Positions 44,033 through 53,792 are shown, counted from the stretch's first letter. The stretch: 64,000 nucleotides of DNA from Lewinellaceae bacterium (GCA_020636095.1 JACJYN010000005.1:248001-312000); one strand, 5' to 3'. Notes: a model not told the origin generated them from the letters alone. Numbers and translations: made by a program.

Positions 44033-46837
44033 CTGGTAGCGATGCCTTTGATGATGGTGAGTGGGGTGCGGAATTCATGGGTGATGTTGGTGTACAGGCG
44101 GTTTTTGACGGCGTCGAGCTCCCGCAGCCGACGGGCTTCAGTATGAAGTAGTTGGCGGTAAGCTGGAAGCGATAGAAAGCGTACAGGCTGCCGGACAGCA
44201 GGGTAGCCCACAGGGCGTAGGCCACCAGGTGCGATACCAGGGCGGACGGATGGTGAAACGGTACTCAAAAGGTTTGCTCCAGTATGGGCTTGGTAGATAC
44301 CCGGACTTTGAAAGTGAACGTGCCAAAGGGCAGGTTGCGGAATTCGATCTTGCTTTCTTTGGTGGGGGCTCCATCCTTCGTCCAGGTATTCTAGTTGATA
44401 GCTGTACTGTAGTTTGTGTGGCGCCGCCCAATCGATACCTGTAAAATGAAAGGCGAGGTCGTTGATGTAATGAGGCAGCCTCATATTAACCGGGTAGTTG
44501 AAGAAAGGAACGATGCTGTCGAAAGCCCGGGCGAGGTACTCTCCAAAAGAGAACGTATGGAGGTAGGTAGTATCGCTCAACCGCCGAAAATCAATGAACG
44601 CCTGCTCCATCTCAATATGGTCCAGCAGGATGCGGGGAGGCTGGGAAGGCAGTTCAAATTGGTTGAGATCCAGCATGGTAATCCCACTGCCGGTTCCCCA
44701 CCAGATGCGGTTCCGGCTATCTGAAAAACCATCGACGATCCTGTTTTCTCTGGTATTTAATCCATCTTCTTTTCCGAAAGTGAAGCATTGATATGGGCCG
44801 GGTTCGCCGGACAAAGGCGCTTCCGGCTGCGGAACCATTACACTGATACCTCTTCTGGTTCCCAGCCATATCCTGTGCTGGCCATCTTCCAGGATGGATC
44901 TGGTAAAATTGTGACTTAGGCCGTCTTTGGTGGTGTAATAGGTGAAACTGCCCCGATCGCCGTTGGGGTTGTAAAGGTTGACTCCGCCTCCTTCCACTCC
45001 GATCCAGAGCCTCTCCCGGCTGTCTTCGAACAGAGATATAATGGCATTACCCTTCAGGCCTTCTTTTTCGGAATAATGGGTGAAATTGTTGCCATCATAG
45101 TAGCTGATCCCGCCGCCGTAGGTTCCGAACCACAGGCCTCCCTGCCGGCCCTCTATCATACAAAAAACCTTGTTGAAGCTCAGGCCTTCTTTTTCGGTAA
45201 AATGGGTAAAGCTCTTTCCATCAAAACGGCTTAGGCCGCCCCGCTCCGTCCCCAACCATATATCACCCTGCCTGTCCTCCAGCATGCACAGGACTCTAAA
45301 GTCGCTTAAGCCTTCCTTTTCTGAATAATGGGTGAAGTTTTTTCCGTCATACCGGGTCGCCCCGCCGCCGCCGCCAAACCAGATGCTGCCCTGGTTATCC
45401 TTCAGGATGGCCTCGACGCCCCTCAGCCCCAGGCCCTCTTTTTGGGTGAAATGTAAAAAACGGGCGCCGTCGTATTGAAGGGCGCCGTTGGACGTTCCAA
45501 ACCACAGGTTGCCCTGGCGGTCTTCAATGATGGAAGAAACAGCATTGAATGCTAAGCCTTCTTTTCCCGTAAAATTTACAAAACTTCTGATATCCAGGCG
45601 GCATACCCCATTTCCACCCCCCATCCAAAGGCCGCCCCGGCTGTCTTCCACTACAAAATTGAAACTATTGCTATTTGAGCCCTCATTTTTGGTGAAAGAG
45701 GTGAAGGCCTTTCCATTAAAACAACTCACACCGCCGCCATGGGTGCCCAACCACAAAAGGCCCCGGCTGTCTTCCCTTATGCAACGGATAAAGGGGGCAT
45801 TCAGTCCTTCCTTTACCGTGTAATTCGTAAAGCTCTGCCCATCGTACCGGCTGATTCCTCTGTGGGTGCCCAACCAGATACGGCCCTGGCGGTCTTCCTC
45901 AATAGACAAAATGACATCACCAACCAAACCCTCATTTGTTGTGTATCGGGTAAAGCTCACACCATCGAACCGGTTCAACCCATTGGCAGTACCGAACCAT
46001 AAATTGCCCTGCCGGTCCTCTTCAATAGACTGGATGTTGTTGTTACTCAGGCCTTGTTTTTCCGTGTATTGGATAAAGTGGGTTCCATCGTAGCGGGTGA
46101 CGCCATCCGTAAAACTCCCCAGCCAAATATTGCCCTGGCTATCTTCAAATAGATTACTGATGCAATTATGCGGATTGCCTTCCAGGTTGAATTGCGTAAA
46201 ACTTTTGCCATCATACCGGCTAACGCCGCCGCCACAGTTCCCGAACCACAAATCGCCGCGGCTGTCTTCCAGTATAGAAAAGACGAGGTTATCGATTAAG
46301 CCTTCATTTGTGGTGTAATGGAAAAAGTGCTGTCCATCATACCGGTTCACGCCATCCCCAACGGTTCCGAACCACAGCTGGCCCCGCTTGTCCTCGATCA
46401 TGGAGGTAATATTATTGGAACCCAGGCCCTGGTCCACATCCAGGAATTGAATATCGTAAACGGACCCTTCATTCTTTTTTGGCGGCAGGGCGGGTATGGG
46501 CGGAGGCTGAAGGGCAGGCACTACTATGCCCTCTATTTTGATCGTATCGGGCAAAGGGATGCCGTCTTTGCCGGGAGTGATGACGATGAGGTCTTTGGGT
46601 ATGGCTACCACCTGGGGCGTTCCGGCAATGCGTACATTGGGGTGGGCAGGTATTACTTTGGGTATTCCTGCCGGGACGGTTTTGGGTTTCGCGACCGAAT
46701 CGGGGTTGATCCATTTCCCTGGGGTATGGGGACGCCGGTGGGCCATACGGCTTGCGCCATCGCCCCCTCCGGCTTTAGGCCAGTAAGCCAACCACGATAC
46801 AACATTGCAGAAAACAGTACAAGGCCCGGCCCTTCAT
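44005..46837 (-). CDS. Hybrid two-component regulator, N-terminal piece: double propeller sensor
   Basis: A start at 46837 gives a signal-like MKGRALYCFLQCCIVVGLL; a long open frame runs 46791-44005. Fourteen repeats of about 40 residues with the pattern ED.QGN.WFGT..G..RYDG..F.HYT..EGL follow, enough for two seven-bladed propellers (reg_prop sensor), then a Y_Y_Y-type beta-sandwich (GIDWAAPHKLQYSYQLEYLD), a membrane helix (YALWATLLSGSLYAFYRFQL in another frame) and the phospho-His box LYTNITHEFRTPLTIIKGIA. Seven single-base indels break the gene: losses near 46778, 46722, 44225, 44145 and 44030, gains near 44365 (C-run) and 44266 (T-run). Net change is -3, so the repaired gene 42461-46837 is one frame of 1459 residues. 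The sensor part would face the periplasm. Confidence 0.78.
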
Positions 46838-46919
46838 CTTGTCCTAGGATTTACTTTGGACAAGGTAAGCAATTGCATCAATGTATTTATGTCAGAGCCG
46901 GGTTTTCCCTTGCGCCCCC

Positions 46920-48323
46920 TCATTCGGCCTTACCCACCATCACCTTTTTCATTGCGACACCTGTACCTGTCCTCACCTGTAGCCAGTACATCCCCGCCGC
47001 CAGGCCCTTTGTGGATATTGGGCGGTGTCTGGAATGGCGCCCCTGCCGTACCGGCCGGCCCATCGCATCATATAAGATATACTCACAATCGGCCATCCCT
47101 TCCGGCAGTTGAAGGTAGAAGGCTTCCTGCACCGGGTTGGGAAAAACCTGTACGTCTATTTCAGAATGGGATTCTGTAGTTGAGGAAAGCACCCCCCACA
47201 GCGCCATATTATTGACATTCACACCGCCGGCCTGATTGAAGAAACCGCCTACCAGGATGCCCTCACCGTAGGGAATAATGGCCTCCGCCTCACCCGCCAG
47301 GCCGCCATCCATTCCGTCCCAGTTTTCCCCGTCGAAGGCGAGGATGCCACCGCAGGGGATGTCGTTGCCATTGGCGTCCGTGCACTGGTCGAAACCGCCG
47401 AGTACATACAAACTACCGTTGATGCTTCGGAGCGTGTGTGCGAAGGGGAAGGGTGGGGTAGAGGCGTAATCAATCGTTATGCCCGGGTTGATCCATTCAC
47501 TACCGTTCCATTTGGCGATGAAACCCAGCTCATTTTCACCGGATTGGGTGAAGGCCCCGCCGGCGTAAAGTTCGCCATTGTGAATTTCGATTCCGTACAC
47601 AGCTCCGTTGAAGCCTGCGCCGACGGCTTCCCACAAGCTGCCGTTCCAGCGGGCGATGCCGTTCACTTCCACCTCGCCCGCCGTTTTGAAATTGCCGGCG
47701 GCGTATAACCAGCCTTCGTGCACTACCATAGAGTGGGGGTACATAATCTCCGGCCCGCCTTCAATATACCCGGCGAAGCCCTTGGCCAATGGTTCCCATT
47801 TCACACCGTTCCAGGCGGCGATCCCACTGATGGTGTCTGCCCCGATGCGGTCAAATTCGCCGGCGACGATCAATTGGCCTTCATATTCAGCCAGGGCGTA
47901 CAGGGAAGGAGTGTTGCTGGAAAAACCGGGTTCGGCAGTGGTCAGGTAAAAGCCGCTGCCCAGGCGGCTCCAGGTGGAAATGCCGCTGTTCCATCGAAAG
48001 AGGTAGTTGGAGTCTGCATTCCACTCATACTTGGCCACGTGCAGGGCGCCCTGGAAGGACAACATGCTATGCCCTTCATCGGGCAGGCCGCCGCCTACAG
48101 GTTCCCAGGTTGCGCCATTCCAGCGGGCGATGTGGTTGGCCTGTACGCCGCCGATGCGGGTGAAGAAACCACAGGCATAAACAGAACCTTCGTGTTCGGC
48201 AAATTCTACAATGAAACCATTGGTGGCGCCGGTGGAAAAGGGCGTCCATTGAGCCGTGGCCCATCCGGCGGAGAGGATAGTCAGGCCTGCGATAAGCAGC
48301 ACCTTAACAGAGCGTTTTTTCAT
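46920..48323 (-). CDS. Secreted WNG-repeat protein with T9SS type A sorting domain
   Basis: 467 residues, intact. A signal peptide (MKKRSVKVLLIAGLTILSAG) is followed by seven or so repeats of about 50 residues, each with a G.F...GG....NHIARWNGATWEP(V/L)G.G pattern (ARWNGATWEPVGGGL, AAWNGVKWEPLAKGF, ARWNGSLWEAVGAGF, AKWNGSEWINPG, LAFDGENWDGMDGGL), as in delta-60/propeller-like repeat proteins. A type A T9SS sorting domain begins VQVFPNPVQEAFYLQL. Probably a surface-exposed beta-propeller. Its stop lies 83 bases before the sensor kinase start on the same strand, so the two may share a transcript and the regulator may control it. Confidence 0.85.
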   Translation of the reverse strand: MKKRSVKVLLIAGLTILSAGWATAQWTPFSTGATNGFIVEFAEHEGSVYACGFFTRIGGVQANHIARWNGATWEPVGGGLPDEGHSMLSFQGALHVAKYEWNADSNYLFRWNSGISTWSRLGSGFYLTTAEPGFSSNTPSLYALAEYEGQLIVAGEFDRIGADTISGIAAWNGVKWEPLAKGFAGYIEGGPEIMYPHSMVVHEGWLYAAGNFKTAGEVEVNGIARWNGSLWEAVGAGFNGAVYGIEIHNGELYAGGAFTQSGENELGFIAKWNGSEWINPGITIDYASTPPFPFAHTLRSINGSLYVLGGFDQCTDANGNDIPCGGILAFDGENWDGMDGGLAGEAEAIIPYGEGILVGGFFNQAGGVNVNNMALWGVLSSTTESHSEIDVQVFPNPVQEAFYLQLPEGMADCEYILYDAMGRPVRQGRHSRHRPISTKGLAAGMYWLQVRTGTGVAMKKVMVGKAE

Positions 48324-48490
48324 ACTTTTTTATCAGCAATAATAAAGATTAACCAGAAATTGGAAGGTGCAATTTTTTAGAAAAGTCAGGTCTCTGATGA
48401 AGGGGGCTATATGGCCGAATGGGTTAGCGTGTAAGAGTGAAAAAGTGCAAGGTCGATGGCCCGCCGCGGTTTGCGGTTCGCAGTACTCAG

Positions 48491-48737
48491 AGTGTCCTAC
48501 CGAACACCGCAGTTCGCAGGTTCGCGGTTCGCAGGTTCGCAGTTCCCGGAGTGTCCTACCGAATAGCGAACTTCCGAATTCCGAACACCGCAGTCCCCAG
48601 AGTGTCCTACCGAACACCGCAGTTCGCAGGTTCGCGGTTCGCAGGTTCGCAGTTCCCGGAGTGTCCTACCGAATAGCGAACTTCCAAATTCCGAACACCG
48701 CAGTCCCCAGAGTGTCCTGCCGAATTCCGAACACCGC
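48491..48737. repeat. 110-bp tandem repeat made of GTTCGCAG heptamers
   Basis: AGTGTCCTACCGAACACCGC starts at 48491 and again at 48601, with a third partial copy from 48711. Within each 110-base unit GTTCGCAG/GTTCGCGG recurs every 7-8 bases. It fills most of the 475-base gap 48324-48798; the flanks show nothing else. Confidence 0.85.
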
Positions 48738-48798
48738 TTACACCCTTACCCTTACGCACGTTTAAACAGTCTTAGGAAGTAGCAGGAAGAAATACACC

Positions 48799-51231
48799 TT
48801 ACTCCTGGCCTTTCGGTTCAAACGCCACCATATAGCGTATCGGCTGGCTGCGGTCCCCCGGGCCTTTCATCAGGAAGAGCGGGTTGTAGGCGCCCTGGGC
48901 CCATTGCTCCACCATGCTTTGGTAATAGGGGCTGCCCGGGTTGCCCGATTGGCCGCCGGGGTAGATGCCATAGGCCTGCACCGGATCGCTCAGTTCCACC
49001 ACCATCCGCCAGGAGGGGCCGTGGCCTTCTTTTATGGCATTGGGGGCATCTGCGAACCCGCCGACATCGATAAAGCCGGAAGAAAAGGCCCCGATCCGCG
49101 CCAGGTGGTCAATGTGGGTATTCTTGTAGGCGCTCCAGTTCTCGCCCTTCCCATCCTGGATAACGGCTTCGAGCGCCTTGAGCACTACCTCAGCGGCGGT
49201 TTCCCGGCCGGCGGTTCCCTGAATGTCAAAGATCGCATGATCGGGTTGAGAGCGGAGCAAACTCAACAGCACCCATTTTTCCGGGATCAAAACTTCTACA
49301 GAATCTTCCAGGCCAGATAGCTCATCGAAAGCAAGCCGGTGGGTTTCATCCAGCCAGCGATCGAAGAGCACGGGAGCGGTAGCTTCTTTTTCGAAGCGGA
49401 AATCCCATTGGCGCAGCGCTTGTATTTCGGGATGGGTGCGCAGGCCCGAGGTAGTTGAATCCAGCAGGCCGAGCAACAGAGGAGCGCCTTCTTCCGCCAG
49501 GATGCTGTAATTGTCCAGTTGCAGGCCCATCATATCTTCCACGGTGATACTGTCCATCTCTTCCAGGCGGCGGTTGATGTACCGCCCGCGGTAGTGGTCG
49601 AACCGGCCATTGTAATAATAGGGATAGCTGGCGCCGGTGCTATTCTGGTTGGCCGAAGCGACGAAGCCCCGCTCCGGGTTGCGCACCTGGGGGACCTGAT
49701 CCCGGGGTATAAAGCCGAACCACGCATTTTCCGGATCGCTGCCATCCTGGACGAACCGGCCCTGCTGATCTCTTTTTAACGGCAAGTCGCCATTCACCGT
49801 AATCGCAATATCCCCGGATTGGCTGGCGAAGGCGAAATTCTGGGCCGGGCTTTCGTAGCCCTTCAGGGCGGCGGTATAGTCCTCCATGCTCTGCCCCCTC
49901 ATCAGCCCGAGGAAGGCGCCCATCTCATAGAAAGGCTTGGGCTCGGGCGCCTCCAGCGCCAGCCAGTGCATCGCCATATCCTGGCGAGGCCCTTCCGCTT
50001 CGTGCACAACCGGCCCCCAGATGGTATATTTAACGGTGTCCAGCACCGGCTCCTTTCTTCCGCGTACCTTGATCACTTCCACGAGGCGGCTGGCCACCTT
50101 TGTCTGCCCTCCGTAGTGGTAGGTGTTTTTCTCCTCATCTGCCCATTGAATCTTATACCAGTCCACCACATCATGGCCGACGTTGGTCACTCCCCAGGCT
50201 ATTTGTTCGTTAAAGCCGATGATGATGCCCGGCACGCCAGGCAAAGAAACGCCATAGGCATTAATACCCGGGAGGGACAACTGCAGCTCGTACCAGATTG
50301 CCGGCAGCCGGAGGCCGAGGTGGGGGTCATTGCAAAGAATGGGGTTGCCCCTGGCCGTCTTACGGCCGGCTACGGCCCAGTTGTTGCTGCCGATGCCTTT
50401 CGGCGCCTGCGGTAGCTGCCGGTGGGGGATCAGGCCGCTCATCATTTCGGGGGAGGGCGCGGCTTCGCGTTCCAGCGGAATGGTTTCAAAGTCCCAGTTG
50501 ACGGTTTCGGGGATGACGGGCGATTGTTGGGGGTCTTTTTCCGGGAACAGCTGGGCAAAGAGCTCCGGCCCCAGCAGGGCCAGCGTATTGGTGGCCGGCA
50601 GGTCGTCATTTCGAAAACAAAGGCTTTCAGCCATGTACTTGAAAAAAATGGCGCACTTCAACGGCGCCCAGGGTTCAGGCGCGTAGCCCATCAGCTTGAA
50701 TTCCAGCGGGTAGCTCGCCGGTTGAAGGCTGTTGACATAAGCATTGACGCCAGCCGCGTAGGCCTCGAGCAGGGCCAGTTCTTCGGCAGAACGGCTCCAT
50801 CCCTTCAGTGCGTTCTCGGCGGCCAGCAACATGCCCTTCCTCCGCTGATTCCGGTCGTATTCCAGCGCCTGTTCTCCGATTATCTCCGATATGCGGCCTA
50901 CTGCGGCGCGCGAAATAAAGTCCATCTGCCACAGCCGGTCTTTGGCGGTAATATATCCCTGCACGAAAGCCGCGTCGTGCAGGTTCTCAGCAAAAATGTG
51001 CGGCGCCATGTGTTCATCGAAGGCTACCCGCACCGGCGCTTCCAGTTCGGGAAAAGAGGGCGCTCGGTCCGGATGGGTTCCCAACGGTTCGGCGTTTTGC
51101 CAAAAACCGGTAAAAGGGCTGAACAAAGGGCCGAGGGCCGGAAGCTTCGAGCCAAATGGCTGGTGCGTAGTTGCGAGTACAGCCAGGGCGACGGATAGAG
51201 CGGCTGCAGCCAAAAACTTTACGGTCTGCAT
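48799..51231 (-). CDS. Penicillin acylase family protein (N-terminal nucleophile amidohydrolase)
   Basis: 810 residues from the ATG at 51231, where a hydrophobic signal/anchor (VKFLAAAALSVALAVLA) begins. The family is made as one chain that cuts itself into alpha and beta parts; the new N-terminal Ser of the beta chain attacks an amide. The expected site is GIGSNNWAVAGRKT near residue 268, with Ser as nucleophile. Other family marks are PHIFAENLHDAAFVQGYITA near 75, LCNDPHLGLRLPAIWYEL near 290 and NQNSTGASYPYYYNGRFDHY. Length is normal. Substrate may be penicillin-like, acyl-homoserine lactone or another acyl amide and cannot be chosen from the sequence. Periplasmic. Divergent from the lipoprotein gene at 51274, sharing a 42-base gap. 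Confidence 0.9.
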   Translation of the reverse strand: MQTVKFLAAAALSVALAVLATTHQPFGSKLPALGPLFSPFTGFWQNAEPLGTHPDRAPSFPELEAPVRVAFDEHMAPHIFAENLHDAAFVQGYITAKDRLWQMDFISRAAVGRISEIIGEQALEYDRNQRRKGMLLAAENALKGWSRSAEELALLEAYAAGVNAYVNSLQPASYPLEFKLMGYAPEPWAPLKCAIFFKYMAESLCFRNDDLPATNTLALLGPELFAQLFPEKDPQQSPVIPETVNWDFETIPLEREAAPSPEMMSGLIPHRQLPQAPKGIGSNNWAVAGRKTARGNPILCNDPHLGLRLPAIWYELQLSLPGINAYGVSLPGVPGIIIGFNEQIAWGVTNVGHDVVDWYKIQWADEEKNTYHYGGQTKVASRLVEVIKVRGRKEPVLDTVKYTIWGPVVHEAEGPRQDMAMHWLALEAPEPKPFYEMGAFLGLMRGQSMEDYTAALKGYESPAQNFAFASQSGDIAITVNGDLPLKRDQQGRFVQDGSDPENAWFGFIPRDQVPQVRNPERGFVASANQNSTGASYPYYYNGRFDHYRGRYINRRLEEMDSITVEDMMGLQLDNYSILAEEGAPLLLGLLDSTTSGLRTHPEIQALRQWDFRFEKEATAPVLFDRWLDETHRLAFDELSGLEDSVEVLIPEKWVLLSLLRSQPDHAIFDIQGTAGRETAAEVVLKALEAVIQDGKGENWSAYKNTHIDHLARIGAFSSGFIDVGGFADAPNAIKEGHGPSWRMVVELSDPVQAYGIYPGGQSGNPGSPYYQSMVEQWAQGAYNPLFLMKGPGDRSQPIRYMVAFEPKGQE

Positions 51232-51273
51232 ATTGTTCGGAATGTGTTTTTTACATTGCAAAGCTCTAAATCT

Positions 51274-51828
51274 ATGAAAAAAAATATTCTTTTCAGCACT
51301 CTTTGTATCCTGCTGGCGGGATGCACCGGGCCGGAAAGCACCAAAAGTGAAGCCTCTGCCGGCTCGCCATACCGAACGACCGCCCCTTCTTTGCTATATT
51401 TCAAAAATATACGCAGCACCTACTACGAGCAAAGCGAACAGCCGGGCGCCCGCATCGAGCTCTACCGGCTGCGGCAATTCAGCCAACCGGCAAAGGAGCA
51501 TGTGCTCATACCGGTTATCGCCAATAACTGGTTGGAGGATGAAGCTTTTATTTTCCTGGAACCCGTGGATTTTGGCCAACCCTGGGCACAGCCCCTGACA
51601 GTCAGGTGGCAGGGCGAGAAGGATAGCGGCCTGTACCGACTGCAGCCGGCGAATGTTGACAAGCAGTATGAACTGGCGCTCCAGCTCTATGAGAGCCTGC
51701 TGGCCGGGCATCAGCTGAATGCCCTCGCCGCCGATTCTACCTGGGCGCCGTTGATGGAAAGCAAAAACACCCGGGGGTATTACCTGACAACCATCCGGGA
51801 TTACCTGCGGCTGACCGAAGCCCTGTGA
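51274..51828 (+). CDS. Putative lipoprotein of unknown function
   Basis: 184 residues from the ATG at 51274. The lipoprotein signal MKKNILFSTLCILLAGCTGP has a good lipobox (LLAG-Cys). The body contains SLLYFKNIRSTYYEQSEQPG near residue 40, LRQFSQP, VIANNWLEDEAFIFLEP near 86 and a C-terminal helical part ending TIRDYLRLTEAL. I do not recognise the family. It should sit in the periplasm or outer membrane by its lipid. It is divergent from the penicillin acylase gene and converges on yaaA, with only one base between the stop codons. Confidence 0.8.
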   Translation: MKKNILFSTLCILLAGCTGPESTKSEASAGSPYRTTAPSLLYFKNIRSTYYEQSEQPGARIELYRLRQFSQPAKEHVLIPVIANNWLEDEAFIFLEPVDFGQPWAQPLTVRWQGEKDSGLYRLQPANVDKQYELALQLYESLLAGHQLNALAADSTWAPLMESKNTRGYYLTTIRDYLRLTEAL

Positions 51829-51829
51829 A

Positions 51830-52591
51830 CTATCGGGTGAAGGTTAGCTCGTAATCCGAGGATAGCGCTTCGTTAAAAGCATAGCCTTCCCAGTCAAAGC
51901 CTTTAAGTGCTTCCGGGTTTTCGATTCGGTTCCGAATCGCGTAGCTCGCCATAGCGCCTCTGGCCTTCTTGGCGTAAAAGGCAATGACCTGATAAGCACC
52001 TTTGCGGTTTTCTTTGAAATGAATGTGAAATAAGCGCCCTTTTAACAGCGCGGGCTTAACCGCGGAAAAGTACTCCCGGGAAGCGAGGTTGACAACGGCT
52101 TTCCCGTTGGTGGCATCCAGGTCCTCATTGAGCAGGCGGGTAATCTCTTCTCCCCAGAAATTGTAAAGGCCTTTGTTCTTTCCAATCTGCAGGCGGGCGC
52201 CCATCTCCAGCCGATAGGGCTGCATCAGGTCGAGCGGGCGCAGGAGCCCGTACAGGCCGGAAAGTATCCGAAGGTGTGACTGGGCAAATTCCAGGTCTGC
52301 CGGGCCCAAATCGGCGGCTTCCAGGCCCAGGTAGACGTCTCCCTTAAAAGCCAGGAGGGCCTGTTTCGCATTCGTGAGGTCAAATGGGGTTTCAAAATCC
52401 TGGTATCGTTCAGCGTTGACGGCAGCCAGCTCGTCGCTGATTTTCATCAGGTTCTTTAGCTCTTCTTCCGACTTTTCGCGGAGTAAATCTACCAGGAACT
52501 CGCTTTTTTCCAGTAATCGCGGTTGAGAATAAAGCCGGTGTTCCGGCTCTGAATAATCCAGGGTTTTGGAAGGAGAAAGCAGTAGGATCAT
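51830..52591 (-). CDS. yaaA: YaaA family peroxide stress protein
   Basis: 253 residues, the normal length of the UPF0246/YaaA family. In Escherichia coli YaaA lowers free iron during peroxide stress and binds DNA. The signature start is MILLLSPSKTLDYSEP; other family parts are YLGLEAADLGPADLEFAQSH near residue 90, RILSGLYGLLRPLDLMQPYR near residue 112 and NLASREYFSAVKPALLKGRL near 165, LKGFDWEGYAFNEALSSDYE at the end. Cytoplasmic. Confidence 0.93.
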   Translation of the reverse strand: MILLLSPSKTLDYSEPEHRLYSQPRLLEKSEFLVDLLREKSEEELKNLMKISDELAAVNAERYQDFETPFDLTNAKQALLAFKGDVYLGLEAADLGPADLEFAQSHLRILSGLYGLLRPLDLMQPYRLEMGARLQIGKNKGLYNFWGEEITRLLNEDLDATNGKAVVNLASREYFSAVKPALLKGRLFHIHFKENRKGAYQVIAFYAKKARGAMASYAIRNRIENPEALKGFDWEGYAFNEALSSDYELTFTR

Positions 52592-52817
52592 GTTAGTGTC
52601 TAATTTTCTATGTCACTAATTTTGTGAAAATGTCATATAAGGCAAAGATTCATGATTCAAGACAAACTGTGACTTTGAAGTTGCCAAGGAAAACCAGCGT
52701 GTTTGTCACAACAAATTTCTTGTAAACCAACTTAAACAAAGGGCTAATCCTAAATATAGGAATGAACGGTGTTACAAAAAAAAATAGTAGCCAGTTGTCT
52801 TTTATTAGAAAACATCC

Positions 52818-52902
52818 TATGTTTGTAGAATCTTAAAAAGTAGTTTTTGTGTTTATTTGTTTGGGTTAGAGGCCCTTGCTTCTTTTGAGCAAGGGTTTTT
52901 TG
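52818..52902 (+). ncRNA. Candidate small RNA: orphan promoter followed by terminator
   Basis: TATGTTTG at 52818-52825 is an exact TAnnTTTG box with a TTG at 52795-52797, 20 bases upstream, as expected of a -33 element. A terminator hairpin follows: CCCTTGCT and AGCAAGGG around a TCTTTTG loop, then TTTTTT, ending near 52902. Between them lies no open frame. The predicted transcript is about 70 bases. Alternatives are a chance promoter match or a leader of something lost. It lies in the 453-base gap 52592-53044; the rest contains a TCCTAAATATAGGA palindrome at about 52748-52761. Confidence 0.45.
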
Positions 52903-52963
52903 TTTCTATACCCCAATTCCGTTCCCTTTTGCAGACAAATAAAGGCGGAAAATGTTGCTAAAC

Positions 52964-52997
52964 AAAAAAGCCCCGGGAAATGCTCCCGGGGCTTTTT
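52964..52997 (-). terminator. Rho-independent terminator of the DUF1573 gene
   Basis: AAAAAGCCCCGGGA and TCCCGGGGCTTTTT form a perfect stem around a short loop, with T-runs on both strands, about 50 bases after the stop of the minus-strand gene. It can act in both directions. Confidence 0.85.
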
Positions 52998-53044
52998 ATG
53001 TATTGAAGGATAGCGGATGCAGGTTGACGATCCTGCTGTCCTTT

Positions 53045-53518
53045 TTAGTTGTTGTTGAACATATTGCCTTCATTCTCAGGCAGGCCGGCCGGTTCTTCCG
53101 CTTTCTGAACAACCTCACCCTGAATGGTCAGCATTTGCTTCTCTTCACCGGCATTGGTGGTCAGCGTTACCCGCTTGGTGAATTTGCCGAGCCGGTTAGT
53201 ATCATAGCGCACCTTGATTTCGCTGGTTTCACCCGGGCCAATGGGCTCCTTCGGGTAAGTGGGTACGGTACAACCGCAGCTTCCTTTGGCATTTGTAATG
53301 ATCAGGGGGGCATTACCGGTATTCGTGAACTTGAAAACGCGGTAAGGGTCAGACCCCTGTTCGATGACACCATAGTCAACGGTTTCCGTTTCGAATGCCA
53401 TTACCGGGCCGTCCTGTGAATCAGCAGCCTGGGCTGTAGCGGCTACGTCATCCTGGCTATATCCTACGGCAGCTACCAATAGCAGCATCGCCAAAGCTGA
53501 AAGTAATTTCTTCATCAC
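53045..53518 (-). CDS. DUF1573 domain-containing exported protein
   Basis: 157 residues with a signal peptide (MMKKLLSALAMLLLVAAVGYS). The rest is one DUF1573 beta-sandwich of ASH/MSP type: DYGVIEQGSDPYRVFKFTNT near residue 48, NAPLIITNAKGSCGCTVPTY near residue 70 with the hallmark SCGCT, and IKVRYDTNRLGKFTKRVTLT. The C-terminus is Glu/Asn-rich. These proteins are common exported proteins of unknown role in Bacteroidota. It has its own promoter and a strong terminator. Confidence 0.9.
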   Translation of the reverse strand: MMKKLLSALAMLLLVAAVGYSQDDVAATAQAADSQDGPVMAFETETVDYGVIEQGSDPYRVFKFTNTGNAPLIITNAKGSCGCTVPTYPKEPIGPGETSEIKVRYDTNRLGKFTKRVTLTTNAGEEKQMLTIQGEVVQKAEEPAGLPENEGNMFNNN

Positions 53519-53549
53519 AATTTTTTTTAATTTATTAATTAAGTTAGGA

Positions 53550-53557
53550 CAAAAATA
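53550..53557 (-). promoter_or_regulatory. -7 promoter box of the DUF1573 gene
   Basis: On the minus strand this reads TATTTTTG, an exact TAnnTTTG box, 31 bases before the start codon. Confidence 0.65.
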
Positions 53558-53615
53558 CTGTACTCCAGGGCAAAAAAAAAGTTTTGTATTTGAGAAATGG
53601 TTAATGAGATGTTAA

Positions 53616-53792
53616 GAGTGTGTTCAAATTTCATACTTCGGGCTAAAATCGCCGCTTTTTCGCTTATGCTTCGTTCCTCAAATCCTCATTTAACTAAGGC
53701 TAAACTCTCCCGCTTTTTCAGAAAAGCGGGATGCCTCGCTTAAGCAAAAAAATGACTGATTTTATCTCCAAAAACGAAATTTGAACACACTC
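53616..53792. mobile_element. MITE-like element with 17-bp terminal inverted repeats
   Basis: GAGTGTGTTCAAATTTC at 53616-53632 is perfectly repeated inverted at 53776-53792. TAA stands on both sides (53613-53615 and 53793-53795), as after a 3-bp target duplication. The 177 bases carry no gene, but an internal CCCGCTTTTTCAGAAAAGCGGG hairpin. Ends starting GAG with a TAA duplication resemble those of some IS5-group elements, so it could be mobilised by such a transposase; this is inference. It lies in the 566-base gap 53519-54084, which otherwise holds only a near-consensus promoter box (TATATTCG, 53991-53998). Confidence 0.7.

Noticed and set aside
48491..48737. CRISPR array
   Set aside because: A 110-bp period with two full copies and internal heptamers, without spacers.
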